The notes below the pieces were generated by a model, which was not told the DNA's origin, ran no database searches, and was given only the letters and a program-made list of their open reading frames with translations. Source: an uncultured Jannaschia sp. (GTDB lineage: Bacteria; Pseudomonadota; Alphaproteobacteria; Rhodobacterales; Rhodobacteraceae). From it: a DNA stretch of 45,000 bases. This document shows positions 33,798 to 40,982 of the stretch, piece by piece; within the stretch, counting starts at the first letter, position 1; each line of letters starts with the position of its first letter. Both the position numbers and the translations under genes were made by a program. The stretch covers positions 1 through 45,000 of the forward strand of contig NZ_CANLTR010000022.1 in the NCBI RefSeq assembly GCF_947494055.1, read 5' to 3'.

Positions 33798-35378
33798 TCA
33801 GGCCTGCAGCGCCTGCCGTATCTGCGCCGGACCCAGGGCGACCACACCGTTGTCGTCAGGGAACGAGAAGGTTACGGAGACGCGGCGCTTGGGCACGGGT
33901 TTCACGACCATCTCCAGACTCCGTCCGTTCGGCAATCCCAGCACTGCGGACCATTCGGCCCGAACGCTTCGCGTGCGCGCCTCTCTCTGCAGATCGGCCC
34001 AGGCCGAATTCGGTGCCGTCCTCGCGGACCAGAGCCGGATGCACCGTTCGAGCGTATCCGGCAGATCCTCGGTCTTGTCGTCGAGCCACAGCGACTTCAG
34101 CGCCGCGTTCGCGAGCAGAAGGCTGCCATCCGTGTCGAAGATCGCCATGCCGGACGACATGTCCTCGAACATTCCGAGCAACACGTTCTGGCAGTCGCGA
34201 TCGGATCGTGCGTTCGTCAGTTCGTCCGTGATGTCCTCGAGCATGAGCGTGATGGCACCATCGCCCTGTGACCGCCCGGTCAGTCGGTACGTCGCGTTCC
34301 CCGGCATCGTCCAGGTCTCGACGTAGGGCTCGGATTTTCCGTTCTTCCCCAAAGTCGCAATTGCATCGCGCCAAGCCTTGTAGTCGCGCGGCTCCGGCAT
34401 CTTGCGCGCGTCGCGAAGGGTGTCGAGAAACTCCTTCAGGCGCGGTCGGCCGGAGAGCCACGCCCCGTCGAGACCGGTCATGTCCAGCAGGGTCGGATTA
34501 AAGAGGGCAAGCTGTCCGTTCTTGTCGAAGATCGCGATGCCAGTCGTCAGGAAGGCGAAGCTGGTCGTCAGCGTCTGGTTGAACCCACGCAGGGATTCCT
34601 CGGCCTTGATCACCGCGTCGAGCGACAGGGCGTGCATCAGACGCAGCTTGTTGTCGCTTGCCGGCGAGGACGTGACCTCGAACCAGTGTTCCTGCCCGCC
34701 GCCATCACGGACCTTGCGGCGCGTCCGCACGGGTCCGACGCCCTCGTCCTCCGCGAAGAGGGGGTGCAACGGCCAGCCCCGCGCGGCATCGGTGCCGACG
34801 AAGCGTTCGACGACCGCAAGATAGGCGGCATTGCACCAGACGATCCGGCCTTCGGCGTCCACGGCCCAGCCGAGCGCCGGGCTCGTCTCGTTCGCACGCG
34901 AAAGCATCGCAATCTCGTCCTCCATCGCCTGCAGGCTGGACAGGTCGATGCGGACGGCGGTCTGCTGCTCGCCGGCGGCCGAAACCGTGATGCGAAGGTC
35001 CAGACCGTCGCGGCGGCCCAGGATCACGACCTGATCCGTGCCGAAGGTCCCGGTCAGTCTGAACGGTTGGCCCGTCTCCTCGAGCGCCCGAAGCGCCGCT
35101 GGTGCGCCTTCGTGGATGTCGCCGAGCGAGTCGCGGAGGTCGTTCCACGCCGTCAGATTGTCGATCGGCGAGGATATCAGGAACGAGACGTTGTCCGAGT
35201 GTTCCGTCAGATACCCGTTGCGGAACTGAAAAATGCGCGGCTCCGAGAGGAATTCCGCATTCGTGATCGGCGGTTGCGTGCGTGGACGCGGTCCGAAGAA
35301 AAGGACGGCAACTAAGGCTCCGATGCCGGAAGTGAGACCGACGAAGAAGGGCACGGCGACCGACAACATCGCGAACAT
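33798..35378 (-). CDS. membrane-anchored PAS-domain protein without a kinase domain
   Basis: 526-aa protein with one N-terminal transmembrane segment (about 5-28). PAS-like regions are recognisable at about 165-255 (WAVDAEGRIVWCNAAYLAVV), 275-385 (TGIAIFDKNGQLALFNPTLL, PAS-7 type) and 400-500 (SGMAIFDTDGSLLLANAALK). A less clear one lies at about 45-135. No histidine-kinase, GGDEF or EAL domain follows; the chain ends just after the last PAS-like region. The start at 35378 has a good ribosome site (AAAGAGGT). It lies 79 bp downstream of regB and upstream of tsaE. Similar Rhodobacteraceae proteins are sometimes discussed as DivL-like adaptors of the CckA-ChpT-CtrA pathway; I cannot confirm that here. 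Confidence 0.85.
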   Translation of the reverse strand: MFAMLSVAVPFFVGLTSGIGALVAVLFFGPRPRTQPPITNAEFLSEPRIFQFRNGYLTEHSDNVSFLISSPIDNLTAWNDLRDSLGDIHEGAPAALRALEETGQPFRLTGTFGTDQVVILGRRDGLDLRITVSAAGEQQTAVRIDLSSLQAMEDEIAMLSRANETSPALGWAVDAEGRIVWCNAAYLAVVERFVGTDAARGWPLHPLFAEDEGVGPVRTRRKVRDGGGQEHWFEVTSSPASDNKLRLMHALSLDAVIKAEESLRGFNQTLTTSFAFLTTGIAIFDKNGQLALFNPTLLDMTGLDGAWLSGRPRLKEFLDTLRDARKMPEPRDYKAWRDAIATLGKNGKSEPYVETWTMPGNATYRLTGRSQGDGAITLMLEDITDELTNARSDRDCQNVLLGMFEDMSSGMAIFDTDGSLLLANAALKSLWLDDKTEDLPDTLERCIRLWSARTAPNSAWADLQREARTRSVRAEWSAVLGLPNGRSLEMVVKPVPKRRVSVTFSFPDDNGVVALGPAQIRQALQA

Positions 35379-35457
35379 GGCGACCTCTTTAGGATTTGTC
35401 GCAGGGTGTCGCATTTTGGTTAAGTTGCCCTTAACGCCGTCCGTTCGTGCCGCCGTC

Positions 35458-36822
35458 TCAGGGCATGATCGGTAGGTTTTCGCCGAGTGATCCTGTCTCG
35501 GGCGCCGCGATGGCGGCGCGGGGCCAGACGACCTCGGCAATCGCTCCCCCGCGCGTGCGGGGCCGATGCCGACCGGATTGCGATCCGTTGCGGAAATCGA
35601 TGCTGGCACCGGTCCGTTCGAGGAGCGTCTTGGCGATGAACAGGCCGAGCCCCATCCCGTCATAGCCCCGGCGCCGTCTTGTCCGGACGAAGGGGCTGCC
35701 GAGGCGATGAAGCACGTCAGGCGGATAGCCGGGCCCGTCGTCGAGCACGCGCACGACGATCTCGCCCTCCGACCAGCGCAGGTCGATCCAGACCTCGTTC
35801 GCCGCGAAATCCACGGCGTTCTGGATCAGGTTGCGAAGTCCGTGGATGATTTCGGGGGAACGGCGCACGAAGGGACGCCGGGACACGCCGCCGTCGAGCG
35901 AGGCGAGGTCGTAGTGGATCGTCGTTCCACGACCTTCGTGCGGTTCGGCAGCCTCGCGCAGGACGGCTTCGAGAGGGGCGGCGCGGAGATGCTGATCCGA
36001 CTTGCCGGCCCGGCCCATCGAACGCAGGATGTCGCGGCAGCGATCGGCCTGTTCTCGAATCAGCTTCGCGTCGTCGAGCAGATCCGGGCTGCCCTGCAAT
36101 TCCTCGGCCAGCTCCGACGAGACGAGCTTTATCGTCGCCAAGGGCGTCCCCAGTTCGTGTGCGGCCGCCGCGACGACGCCGCCCAGATCGTGAAGCTTCT
36201 GTTCGCGTGCCAATGCCGTCTGCGTGGCGAAAAGCGCATCGGACATTCGCTGCGTCTCGCGCCGAAGCCGGAAGGCGAAGCTCGACAGGAACAGCATTCC
36301 GAACAGGATCGCGAGCCAGAAGCCGACCATTTGCAGATCGGACAGGAGAAGCGTCGTTCCGTCCGACAAGCGGAGCGGCAGATTGTAGCGGGCGAGCAGG
36401 CTGACCAGAATGGCGGCAAGCGCGGCATGTGACAGTGTGGAACGAAGCGACAATGCGGTGGCCGAGATCGTCACCGGCGCGAGGATCAGAAGCGCGAACG
36501 GATTGTGCAATCCGCCCGTCAGGAACAAGAGGGCCGCGAGCTGGACCAGATCGAAGGTGATGATCCCGAACGCCGCGCGCTCGGTCAGCCGCGCGGTGGC
36601 CGGATATGCGATCATGGTCGTAAGGTTCGCAACCATGCCGGCCCCGATCACCAGCAGGCACAGGCCGATCTCCAGCGTCAGCGAGAGCACGGTGCCGACG
36701 ACGATTACCGCAACGGCTTGCCCAAGCAGGGCCAGCCAGCGCAGGTTGACCAGCGTCACGATCCGCACCCGGGGGCCGGTCGTCTCGGGCGGCAACAGGG
36801 TTCGCGTCGGCTGGGTCGGCAT
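35458..36822 (-). CDS. regB: redox-sensing histidine kinase RegB/PrrB/ActS
   Basis: 454-aa inner-membrane sensor kinase. Six transmembrane segments (about 20-185) contain the heptapeptide GGLHNPF at 103-109, which in RegB binds ubiquinone and reports its redox state. The H box AAHELGTPLATIKL carries the phosphorylated H222. The redox-active cysteine known in RegB is present as C262 in EQADRCRDIL. The N box (LRNLIQNAVDFA) and G boxes (DDGPGYPPDV, GMGLGLFIAK) complete the kinase. It phosphorylates RegA, encoded divergently 79 bp away, and controls respiration, carbon and nitrogen fixation and, where present, photosynthesis genes. No senC/prrC lies between them. Confidence 0.96.
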   Translation of the reverse strand: MPTQPTRTLLPPETTGPRVRIVTLVNLRWLALLGQAVAVIVVGTVLSLTLEIGLCLLVIGAGMVANLTTMIAYPATARLTERAAFGIITFDLVQLAALLFLTGGLHNPFALLILAPVTISATALSLRSTLSHAALAAILVSLLARYNLPLRLSDGTTLLLSDLQMVGFWLAILFGMLFLSSFAFRLRRETQRMSDALFATQTALAREQKLHDLGGVVAAAAHELGTPLATIKLVSSELAEELQGSPDLLDDAKLIREQADRCRDILRSMGRAGKSDQHLRAAPLEAVLREAAEPHEGRGTTIHYDLASLDGGVSRRPFVRRSPEIIHGLRNLIQNAVDFAANEVWIDLRWSEGEIVVRVLDDGPGYPPDVLHRLGSPFVRTRRRRGYDGMGLGLFIAKTLLERTGASIDFRNGSQSGRHRPRTRGGAIAEVVWPRAAIAAPETGSLGENLPIMP

Positions 36823-36870
36823 TCGGCAGCGTCTCCGCGCATTTGACGAGGCAGGGTGGCGAGTTATCTC

Positions 36871-36882
36871 CTTGCGAGCAAG
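36871..36882. repeat. 12-bp perfect palindrome in the regB/regA divergent promoter region
   Basis: CTTGCGAGCAAG is a perfect palindrome, made of two 5-bp arms around GA. It lies in the 79-bp gap, 20 bp ahead of the regA start and 49 bp from the regB start. It could be an operator or chance; I recognise no known site. Confidence 0.35.
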
Positions 36883-36901
36883 CATGTCGCGGAGAGCACG
36901 G

Positions 36902-37453
36902 ATGGTGGATAACGAGGCCAGGATCGGATCCGATCCCTCCCTTCTCCTCGTCGATGACGACGAGCCGTTCCTGCGTCGGCTGGAACGCGCGATGGAGAAG
37001 CGCGGCTTCGCGGTCGAGGGCGCCCAGTCGGTTGCGGAGGGTATCGCCAAGGCCACGGCGCGTCCGCCTGCCTACGCTGTCATCGATCTCCGCCTGCAGG
37101 ATGGCAATGGCCTCGACGTCGTGGAGCGCCTGCGCGAGAAGCGTCCCGACGCACGGATCGTGGTGCTGACCGGCTACGGCGCGATCGCCACGGCGGTGGC
37201 CGCGGTCAAGATCGGAGCGACCGACTACCTGTCGAAGCCTGCGGACGCGAACGATATCACCACCGCGCTCCTCAACCGCGAGGAACGTCTGCCGCCGCCG
37301 CCCGAGAACCCGATGTCGGCGGACCGGGTTCGCTGGGAGCATATCCAGCGGGTGTTTGAGCTCTGCGATCGCAACGTATCCGAGACGGCACGGCGATTGA
37401 GCATGCATCGGCGCACGTTGCAGCGCATTCTCGCGAAGCGCTCGCCGCGTTGA
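36902..37453 (+). CDS. regA: response regulator RegA/PrrA/ActR
   Basis: 183-aa global redox regulator. The receiver domain has the acidic pocket LLLVDDDE at about 14-21, phosphoacceptor D62 in VIDLRLQDGNGLDV, and the conserved GYGAIATAVAAVKIGATDYL. The C-terminal four-proline linker (PPPPENP) and Fis-type helix-turn-helix (NVSETARRLSMHRRTLQRIL) are nearly invariant in the family. The start at 36902 follows GGAGAG and gives the usual length (PrrA of R. sphaeroides is 184 aa). An ATG at 36884 would add six residues. It overlaps a downstream lipoprotein gene. Confidence 0.97.
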   Translation: MVDNEARIGSDPSLLLVDDDEPFLRRLERAMEKRGFAVEGAQSVAEGIAKATARPPAYAVIDLRLQDGNGLDVVERLREKRPDARIVVLTGYGAIATAVAAVKIGATDYLSKPADANDITTALLNREERLPPPPENPMSADRVRWEHIQRVFELCDRNVSETARRLSMHRRTLQRILAKRSPR

Positions 37454-37779
37454 GGCAGGTCGTGACGCTCGTCATGATCCTGGGTGGATGCCAAGCCGCA
37501 ACGCCGACCGTCCCGCCCGCGAATGATCTGTCGCTCGTTCCTGCGCCTGGTGGTCTGGACGTAGCGGGATCGGGTGGGCGCGAAATCGGGTTCGGTCGGG
37601 ATCGTATCGGCGTCCTGGAAAGCGTGACGCGTGTCGAGGCGCGGCATCCTCGGTCGGTTCCCTGTTTGCCCGGGCGGGACGCGTTCGAGACCGCGAGCGG
37701 GTTGAGGCTGGTCTTCGCGGGCAACACGTTCGTGGGGTGGGAGAGTCCGGCCGGTAAGGCCGGACGCGGTTGTGTCTGA
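37450..37779 (+). CDS. small conserved lipoprotein overlapping regA
   Basis: 109-aa protein with an apparent lipoprotein signal, a hydrophobic stretch VVTLVMILGGC with the lipidated cysteine at residue 14. The mature part contains LVPAPGGLDVAGSGGREIGFGRDRIGV and a C-terminal cysteine pair. The frame opens with TTG at 37450 overlapping the regA stop (TTGA), so it is probably coupled to regA. A later in-frame ATG (residue 9) would lack most of the signal. An 8-bp perfect hairpin (37745-37752 with 37758-37765) sits in the last codons and may help terminate the message. I recall similar Rhodobacteraceae hypotheticals, but no function is known. Confidence 0.7.
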   Translation: MRQVVTLVMILGGCQAATPTVPPANDLSLVPAPGGLDVAGSGGREIGFGRDRIGVLESVTRVEARHPRSVPCLPGRDAFETASGLRLVFAGNTFVGWESPAGKAGRGCV

Positions 37780-37810
37780 CAGTCTCGTGCGGGTGTCTGC
37801 GGAAGACTCG

Positions 37811-38242
37811 TCACAGGCGGTGTATCAGGACGCTCTGACCTGTTCCGGGCGCGACCTCCGAGGCGTCCTCGAACCCGCGTGACCGGTAGTAGATGTGTGC
37901 GCCTTCGTTTCCGATGGCGGTTCGAGCGACGATCCAGCGAAGCTCCAGTTCGCGTGCCGCATGGCGCGTTGCGTCGAACAGGGCGGAGCCGACCTGCAAG
38001 TCGTGTCGTCCTGGCGGTACGAAGGTCGCGATCTCACAGGTATGCGGTGGCATATGCGTGGCTGAACCGCACCATTGGAAGCCCTCTATACCGGTGTCGA
38101 CCTCTGCCACGACCCAGATGTCACCTGTCCCCGCGATCCAGCCGCGCAGAAAGCCCGGTGTGAAGTCAGGTTCGGGCTGCGCGAGCTGTCCGACGATCGC
38201 CGCCATCGCGGCGGCATCGAAGGGGCGGGCCCGTCGGGTCAT
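37811..38242 (-). CDS. GNAT family N-acetyltransferase
   Basis: 143-aa acetyltransferase of the GCN5-related fold. A beta4 strand leads to the acetyl-CoA loop PPGRHDLQVGSALFDATRHAA, followed by the IVARTAIGNEGAHIYYRSRGFED segment typical of GNAT motif B. The start at 38242 (ATG) is chosen; a GTG at 38254 would add four residues. It lies 18 bp downstream of the HD-domain gene on the same strand and is probably co-transcribed. Substrate unknown. Confidence 0.85.
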   Translation of the reverse strand: MTRRARPFDAAAMAAIVGQLAQPEPDFTPGFLRGWIAGTGDIWVVAEVDTGIEGFQWCGSATHMPPHTCEIATFVPPGRHDLQVGSALFDATRHAARELELRWIVARTAIGNEGAHIYYRSRGFEDASEVAPGTGQSVLIHRL

Positions 38243-38260
38243 GACGCGCCGCACGTCGCG

Positions 38261-38857
38261 TCAGGGGCTTCGGGCGGCCATCAAGTCGCGGTGCCGCGCG
38301 AGATACGCCGCTCGAACCTCGGCCGGCGGGCGGAGCGTCAGTGCCAGATCGTCCAGAACGCCCGGGGGCGGCCGGCTGAAGAAACGGTTGGCCTCCGAAA
38401 CGGAGAACCCGGCGATCCGCGTCGCCTCGAGCCAGGCGGAAAGACGGTCGGCGCGCTTGATCAGCCGCTTGAGCCTGTCGGGCGTCTTCGCGGGAAGGCC
38501 GAAGCGGAGGTTGATCGCCGTCTGCAGCTTTCCATCGAGCTCACCATAGGAGGGGCCGACGGCCGCCTTCACCGGCGAGATCATGTCCCCGATCACGTAT
38601 TCGGGCGCATCGTGGAGGAGCGCGCAGAGCCGTGCGGCGGGATCGGCGGCCGGATCGAGACGGCCCAGCAGGTGCTCGACCAGCAGCGAATGCTCTGCCA
38701 CGGAATAGGGCCAGTCGCCATGTGTCTGTCCGTTCCAGCGTGCGACGAAGGCGAGGCCGTGGGCAATGTCCTCGATCTCGATGTCGACCGGAGTCGGGTC
38801 CAGCAGGTCCAGCCTGCGGCCCGAGAGCATCCGTTGCCATGCGCGCGTCTGCCTCAT
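38261..38857 (-). CDS. HD-domain phosphohydrolase (YfbR-like)
   Basis: 198-aa HD-superfamily protein. Metal-binding residues are visible as H33, H56 in AEHSLLV, the HD pair H82-D83 in LLHDAPEYVIGD, and D137 in KRADRLSA. The arrangement matches YfbR-type 5'-deoxynucleotidases and related small HD hydrolases. The start at 38857 (MRQTRAWQRM) is preferred over 38947, whose extra residues overlap the ahcY promoter region. It is divergent from ahcY with a 129-bp gap. An R. capsulatus gene cluster also places ahcY beside regulatory and accessory genes. Confidence 0.88.
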   Translation of the reverse strand: MRQTRAWQRMLSGRRLDLLDPTPVDIEIEDIAHGLAFVARWNGQTHGDWPYSVAEHSLLVEHLLGRLDPAADPAARLCALLHDAPEYVIGDMISPVKAAVGPSYGELDGKLQTAINLRFGLPAKTPDRLKRLIKRADRLSAWLEATRIAGFSVSEANRFFSRPPPGVLDDLALTLRPPAEVRAAYLARHRDLMAARSP

Positions 38858-38878
38858 GCCCGCTGTCCTAGCGGCCCG

Positions 38879-38899
38879 GCGCGGCGATGCAAGCCGCGC
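38879..38899. promoter_or_regulatory. GC-rich inverted repeat resembling a RegA/PrrA site upstream of ahcY
   Basis: A perfect 7-bp inverted repeat (38879-38885 with 38893-38899) with a 7-base spacer. Its core, GCGGC-N7-GCCGC, matches the half-sites reported for RegA/PrrA (GCGNC and GNCGC). It lies about 88 bp before ahcY. In DNA this GC-rich such a match can arise by chance. Confidence 0.3.
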
Positions 38900-38986
38900 G
38901 CCGCCGCGGCCGTTGTGCGGGCAGGTGACGGCTGCTAGATCGCCCAAAACGGGCTTCGGCCTGATACAGGATCAGGAGATGCCGGG

Positions 38987-40384
38987 ATGAAGGACTACGT
39001 CGTCAGGGACATTTCGCTCGCGGCCTACGGGCGCAAGGAACTGGACATCGCCGAGACGGAAATGCCGGGTCTGATGGCGCTGCGCGAGGAATACGGCGCA
39101 AGCCAGCCCCTGAAGGGCGCTCGGATCGCGGGCTCTCTGCACATGACGATCCAGACCGCCGTTCTGATCGAGACATTGGTGGCGCTTGGGGCCGAAGTGC
39201 GCTGGGCGTCCTGCAACATCTTCTCCACGCAGGACCACGCCGCGGCGGCCATTGCCGAGGGTGGTACGCCGGTCTTCGCCGTGAAGGGCGAAACGCTGGA
39301 GGAATACTGGGACTACGCCGACCGCATCTTCTTTTTCGGTGGCGAAGACGGCACGGCGAACATGATCCTCGATGACGGGGGCGACGCGACGATGTACGTC
39401 CTGCTCGGTGCGCGGGTCGAGGCGGGGGAGACCGACATCCTCGACGTTCCGACCTCGGACGAGGAGACGGCGCTCTTCGCGCAGATCCGCAAGCGGCTCG
39501 ATGCATCGCCCGGCTGGTTTACCAGGCAGCGTGACGCGATCCGCGGTGTTTCCGAGGAGACGACGACGGGCGTGCATCGCCTTTATGACCTGCACAAGCG
39601 CGGCCTGCTGCCGTTCCCGGCGATCAACGTCAACGACAGCGTGACCAAGTCGAAGTTCGACAACAAGTACGGCTGCAAGGAATCGCTTGTTGACGGCATC
39701 CGCCGGGCGACCGACACGATGATGGCCGGCAAGGTCGCCGTCGTCTGCGGCTACGGCGACGTGGGCAAGGGTTCCGCGGCGAGCCTGCGCGGCGCGGGCG
39801 CGCGGGTGAAGGTGACCGAAGTCGATCCGATCTGCGCGCTGCAGGCGGCGATGGACGGGTTCGAGGTGGTCCTGCTCGAGGACGTGGTCGACAGCGCCGA
39901 CATCTTCATCACCACCACCGGCAACAAGGACGTCATCCGGCTCGAGCACATGCGCGAGATGAAGGACATGGCGATCGTCGGCAATATCGGCCACTTCGAC
40001 AACGAGATACAGGTCGCGAGCCTGAAGAACCACAAGTGGACGAACATCAAGGAGCAGGTGGACATGATCGAGATGCCTTCGGGCAATCGGATCATCCTGC
40101 TTTCCGAGGGCCGCCTTCTCAACCTCGGCAATGCCACCGGGCATCCGTCCTTCGTGATGAGTGCGTCCTTCACTAACCAGGTGCTGGCGCAGATCGAGCT
40201 CTGGGCCAAGGGTGAGGACTACGCGCCGGGCGTCTACATCCTTCCCAAACATCTCGACGAGAAGGTGGCGCGACTGCATCTCGGGCGGATCGGCGTGAAG
40301 CTGACGGAGCTTCGCAAGGAGCAAGCCGATTACATTGGTGTGACCGTGGACGGCCCGTTCAAGCCGGAGCATTATCGCTATTGA
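38987..40384 (+). CDS. ahcY: adenosylhomocysteinase
   Basis: 465-aa NAD-dependent enzyme that cleaves S-adenosylhomocysteine to homocysteine and adenosine, relieving product inhibition of methyltransferases. The NAD motif GYGDVGKG is at 255-262. The substrate motif [14 protein letters not shown] is at about 216-229 and the C-terminus ends HYRY. The roughly 40-residue insert around 135-178, typical of proteobacterial forms, is present. The start at 38987 follows AGGAGATGCC. A 9-bp hairpin overlaps its stop codon. The upstream leader does not match the SAH riboswitch consensus. Confidence 0.97.
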   Translation: MKDYVVRDISLAAYGRKELDIAETEMPGLMALREEYGASQPLKGARIAGSLHMTIQTAVLIETLVALGAEVRWASCNIFSTQDHAAAAIAEGGTPVFAVKGETLEEYWDYADRIFFFGGEDGTANMILDDGGDATMYVLLGARVEAGETDILDVPTSDEETALFAQIRKRLDASPGWFTRQRDAIRGVSEETTTGVHRLYDLHKRGLLPFPAINVNDSVTKSKFDNKYGCKESLVDGIRRATDTMMAGKVAVVCGYGDVGKGSAASLRGAGARVKVTEVDPICALQAAMDGFEVVLLEDVVDSADIFITTTGNKDVIRLEHMREMKDMAIVGNIGHFDNEIQVASLKNHKWTNIKEQVDMIEMPSGNRIILLSEGRLLNLGNATGHPSFVMSASFTNQVLAQIELWAKGEDYAPGVYILPKHLDEKVARLHLGRIGVKLTELRKEQADYIGVTVDGPFKPEHYRY

Positions 40385-40406
40385 GCGGACGGGGAAGGTC
40401 CGCTCA
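40382..40406 (+). repeat. hairpin overlapping the ahcY stop codon
   Basis: A perfect 9-bp stem (40382-40390 with 40398-40406) with a 7-base loop begins at the TGA of ahcY. There is no T-run after it, so it may stabilise the 3' end or reduce read-through into the DUF2853 gene instead of acting as a classic terminator. Confidence 0.55.
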
Positions 40407-40461
40407 CAGACAGGCTGTGCCGACGATCATCCGTCGCCGGTCGCGGATGACGAAACGGACG

Positions 40462-40466
40462 GGAGG
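40462..40466 (+). promoter_or_regulatory. ribosome binding site deciding the DUF2853 start
   Basis: GGAGG ends six bases before the ATG at 40473 and immediately abuts the alternative ATG at 40467. The downstream ATG is therefore the likely start. Confidence 0.65.
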
Positions 40467-40472
40467 ATGAGG

Positions 40473-40814
40473 ATGAGCAAGCGCGACGAACTGATCGGGC
40501 ATTACGCCCACGAGATCCGGGGCAAGCTGGGCGACGAGCCCGATATGGACCTGCTGCGGAAGGTGACGATCGGCTGCGGCCCCTCCATCTATAATCGGGA
40601 CAGCGCCACCGTCGCGACAAGCCAGCCCAAGGAGATGGAGGCGGTCAAGAACAACTTCCTCATCAGGAAGCTGGGCCTGTCGGACGGACCGAAACTGAAC
40701 GAAGGAATCGAGGCCGTCACGGAGAAGTACGGGCGGTCGAACACGACAAAGTACCGGGCGGTCTTCTACTACCTTCTCGTGAGGCATTTCGGAAAGGAAA
40801 GCGTCTACAAGTGA
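40473..40814 (+). CDS. DUF2853 family protein
   Basis: 113-aa soluble protein matching the DUF2853 family throughout, with the landmarks GCGPSIYNRDSATVAT, EAVKNNFLIRKLGL and TKYRAVFYYLLVRHFGKE. It is lysine-rich, without signal or membrane segments, and is commonly a single-domain protein of 105-115 aa. Function is unknown. It lies between ahcY and clpB, and a terminator follows its stop. Confidence 0.9.
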   Translation: MSKRDELIGHYAHEIRGKLGDEPDMDLLRKVTIGCGPSIYNRDSATVATSQPKEMEAVKNNFLIRKLGLSDGPKLNEGIEAVTEKYGRSNTTKYRAVFYYLLVRHFGKESVYK

Positions 40815-40833
40815 CGCGGCTTCGGTTCGGGGG

Positions 40834-40858
40834 AGGGTGCCTTAGGGCGCCCTTTTTC
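40834..40858 (+). terminator. Rho-independent terminator after the DUF2853 gene
   Basis: An 8-bp stem (40834-40841 with 40846-40853, one G-U pair) with a 4-base loop runs into a stretch of five T residues. It separates the ahcY-DUF2853 unit from clpB. Confidence 0.85.
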
Positions 40859-40873
40859 GTGTCCGGGGAAGGG

Positions 40874-40901
40874 TTGCAGATAAGCAACAGCCTGCCCATC
40901 T
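40874..40901 (+). promoter_or_regulatory. RpoH-like heat-shock promoter of clpB
   Basis: TTG at 40874-40876 and CCCATCT at 40895-40901 are 18 bases apart. The second element fits the CCYATNT -10 box of alphaproteobacterial RpoH, and the first is a partial CTTG -35 box. It ends 81 bp before the clpB start. Assignment to RpoH is inference supported by the downstream gene being a heat-shock chaperone. Confidence 0.45.
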
Positions 40902-40982
40902 CCTTCTCCGTAGGCCCGCCGAGGGACCGTGCCGATCCGGGCGGTTCGAATGGCGGGCGCTTGAATGAAGGAGACGGGGCAT

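Noticed and set aside
38858-38986. SAH riboswitch upstream of ahcY
   Set aside because: The conserved SAH riboswitch core was not found; only a simple GC-rich hairpin is present.
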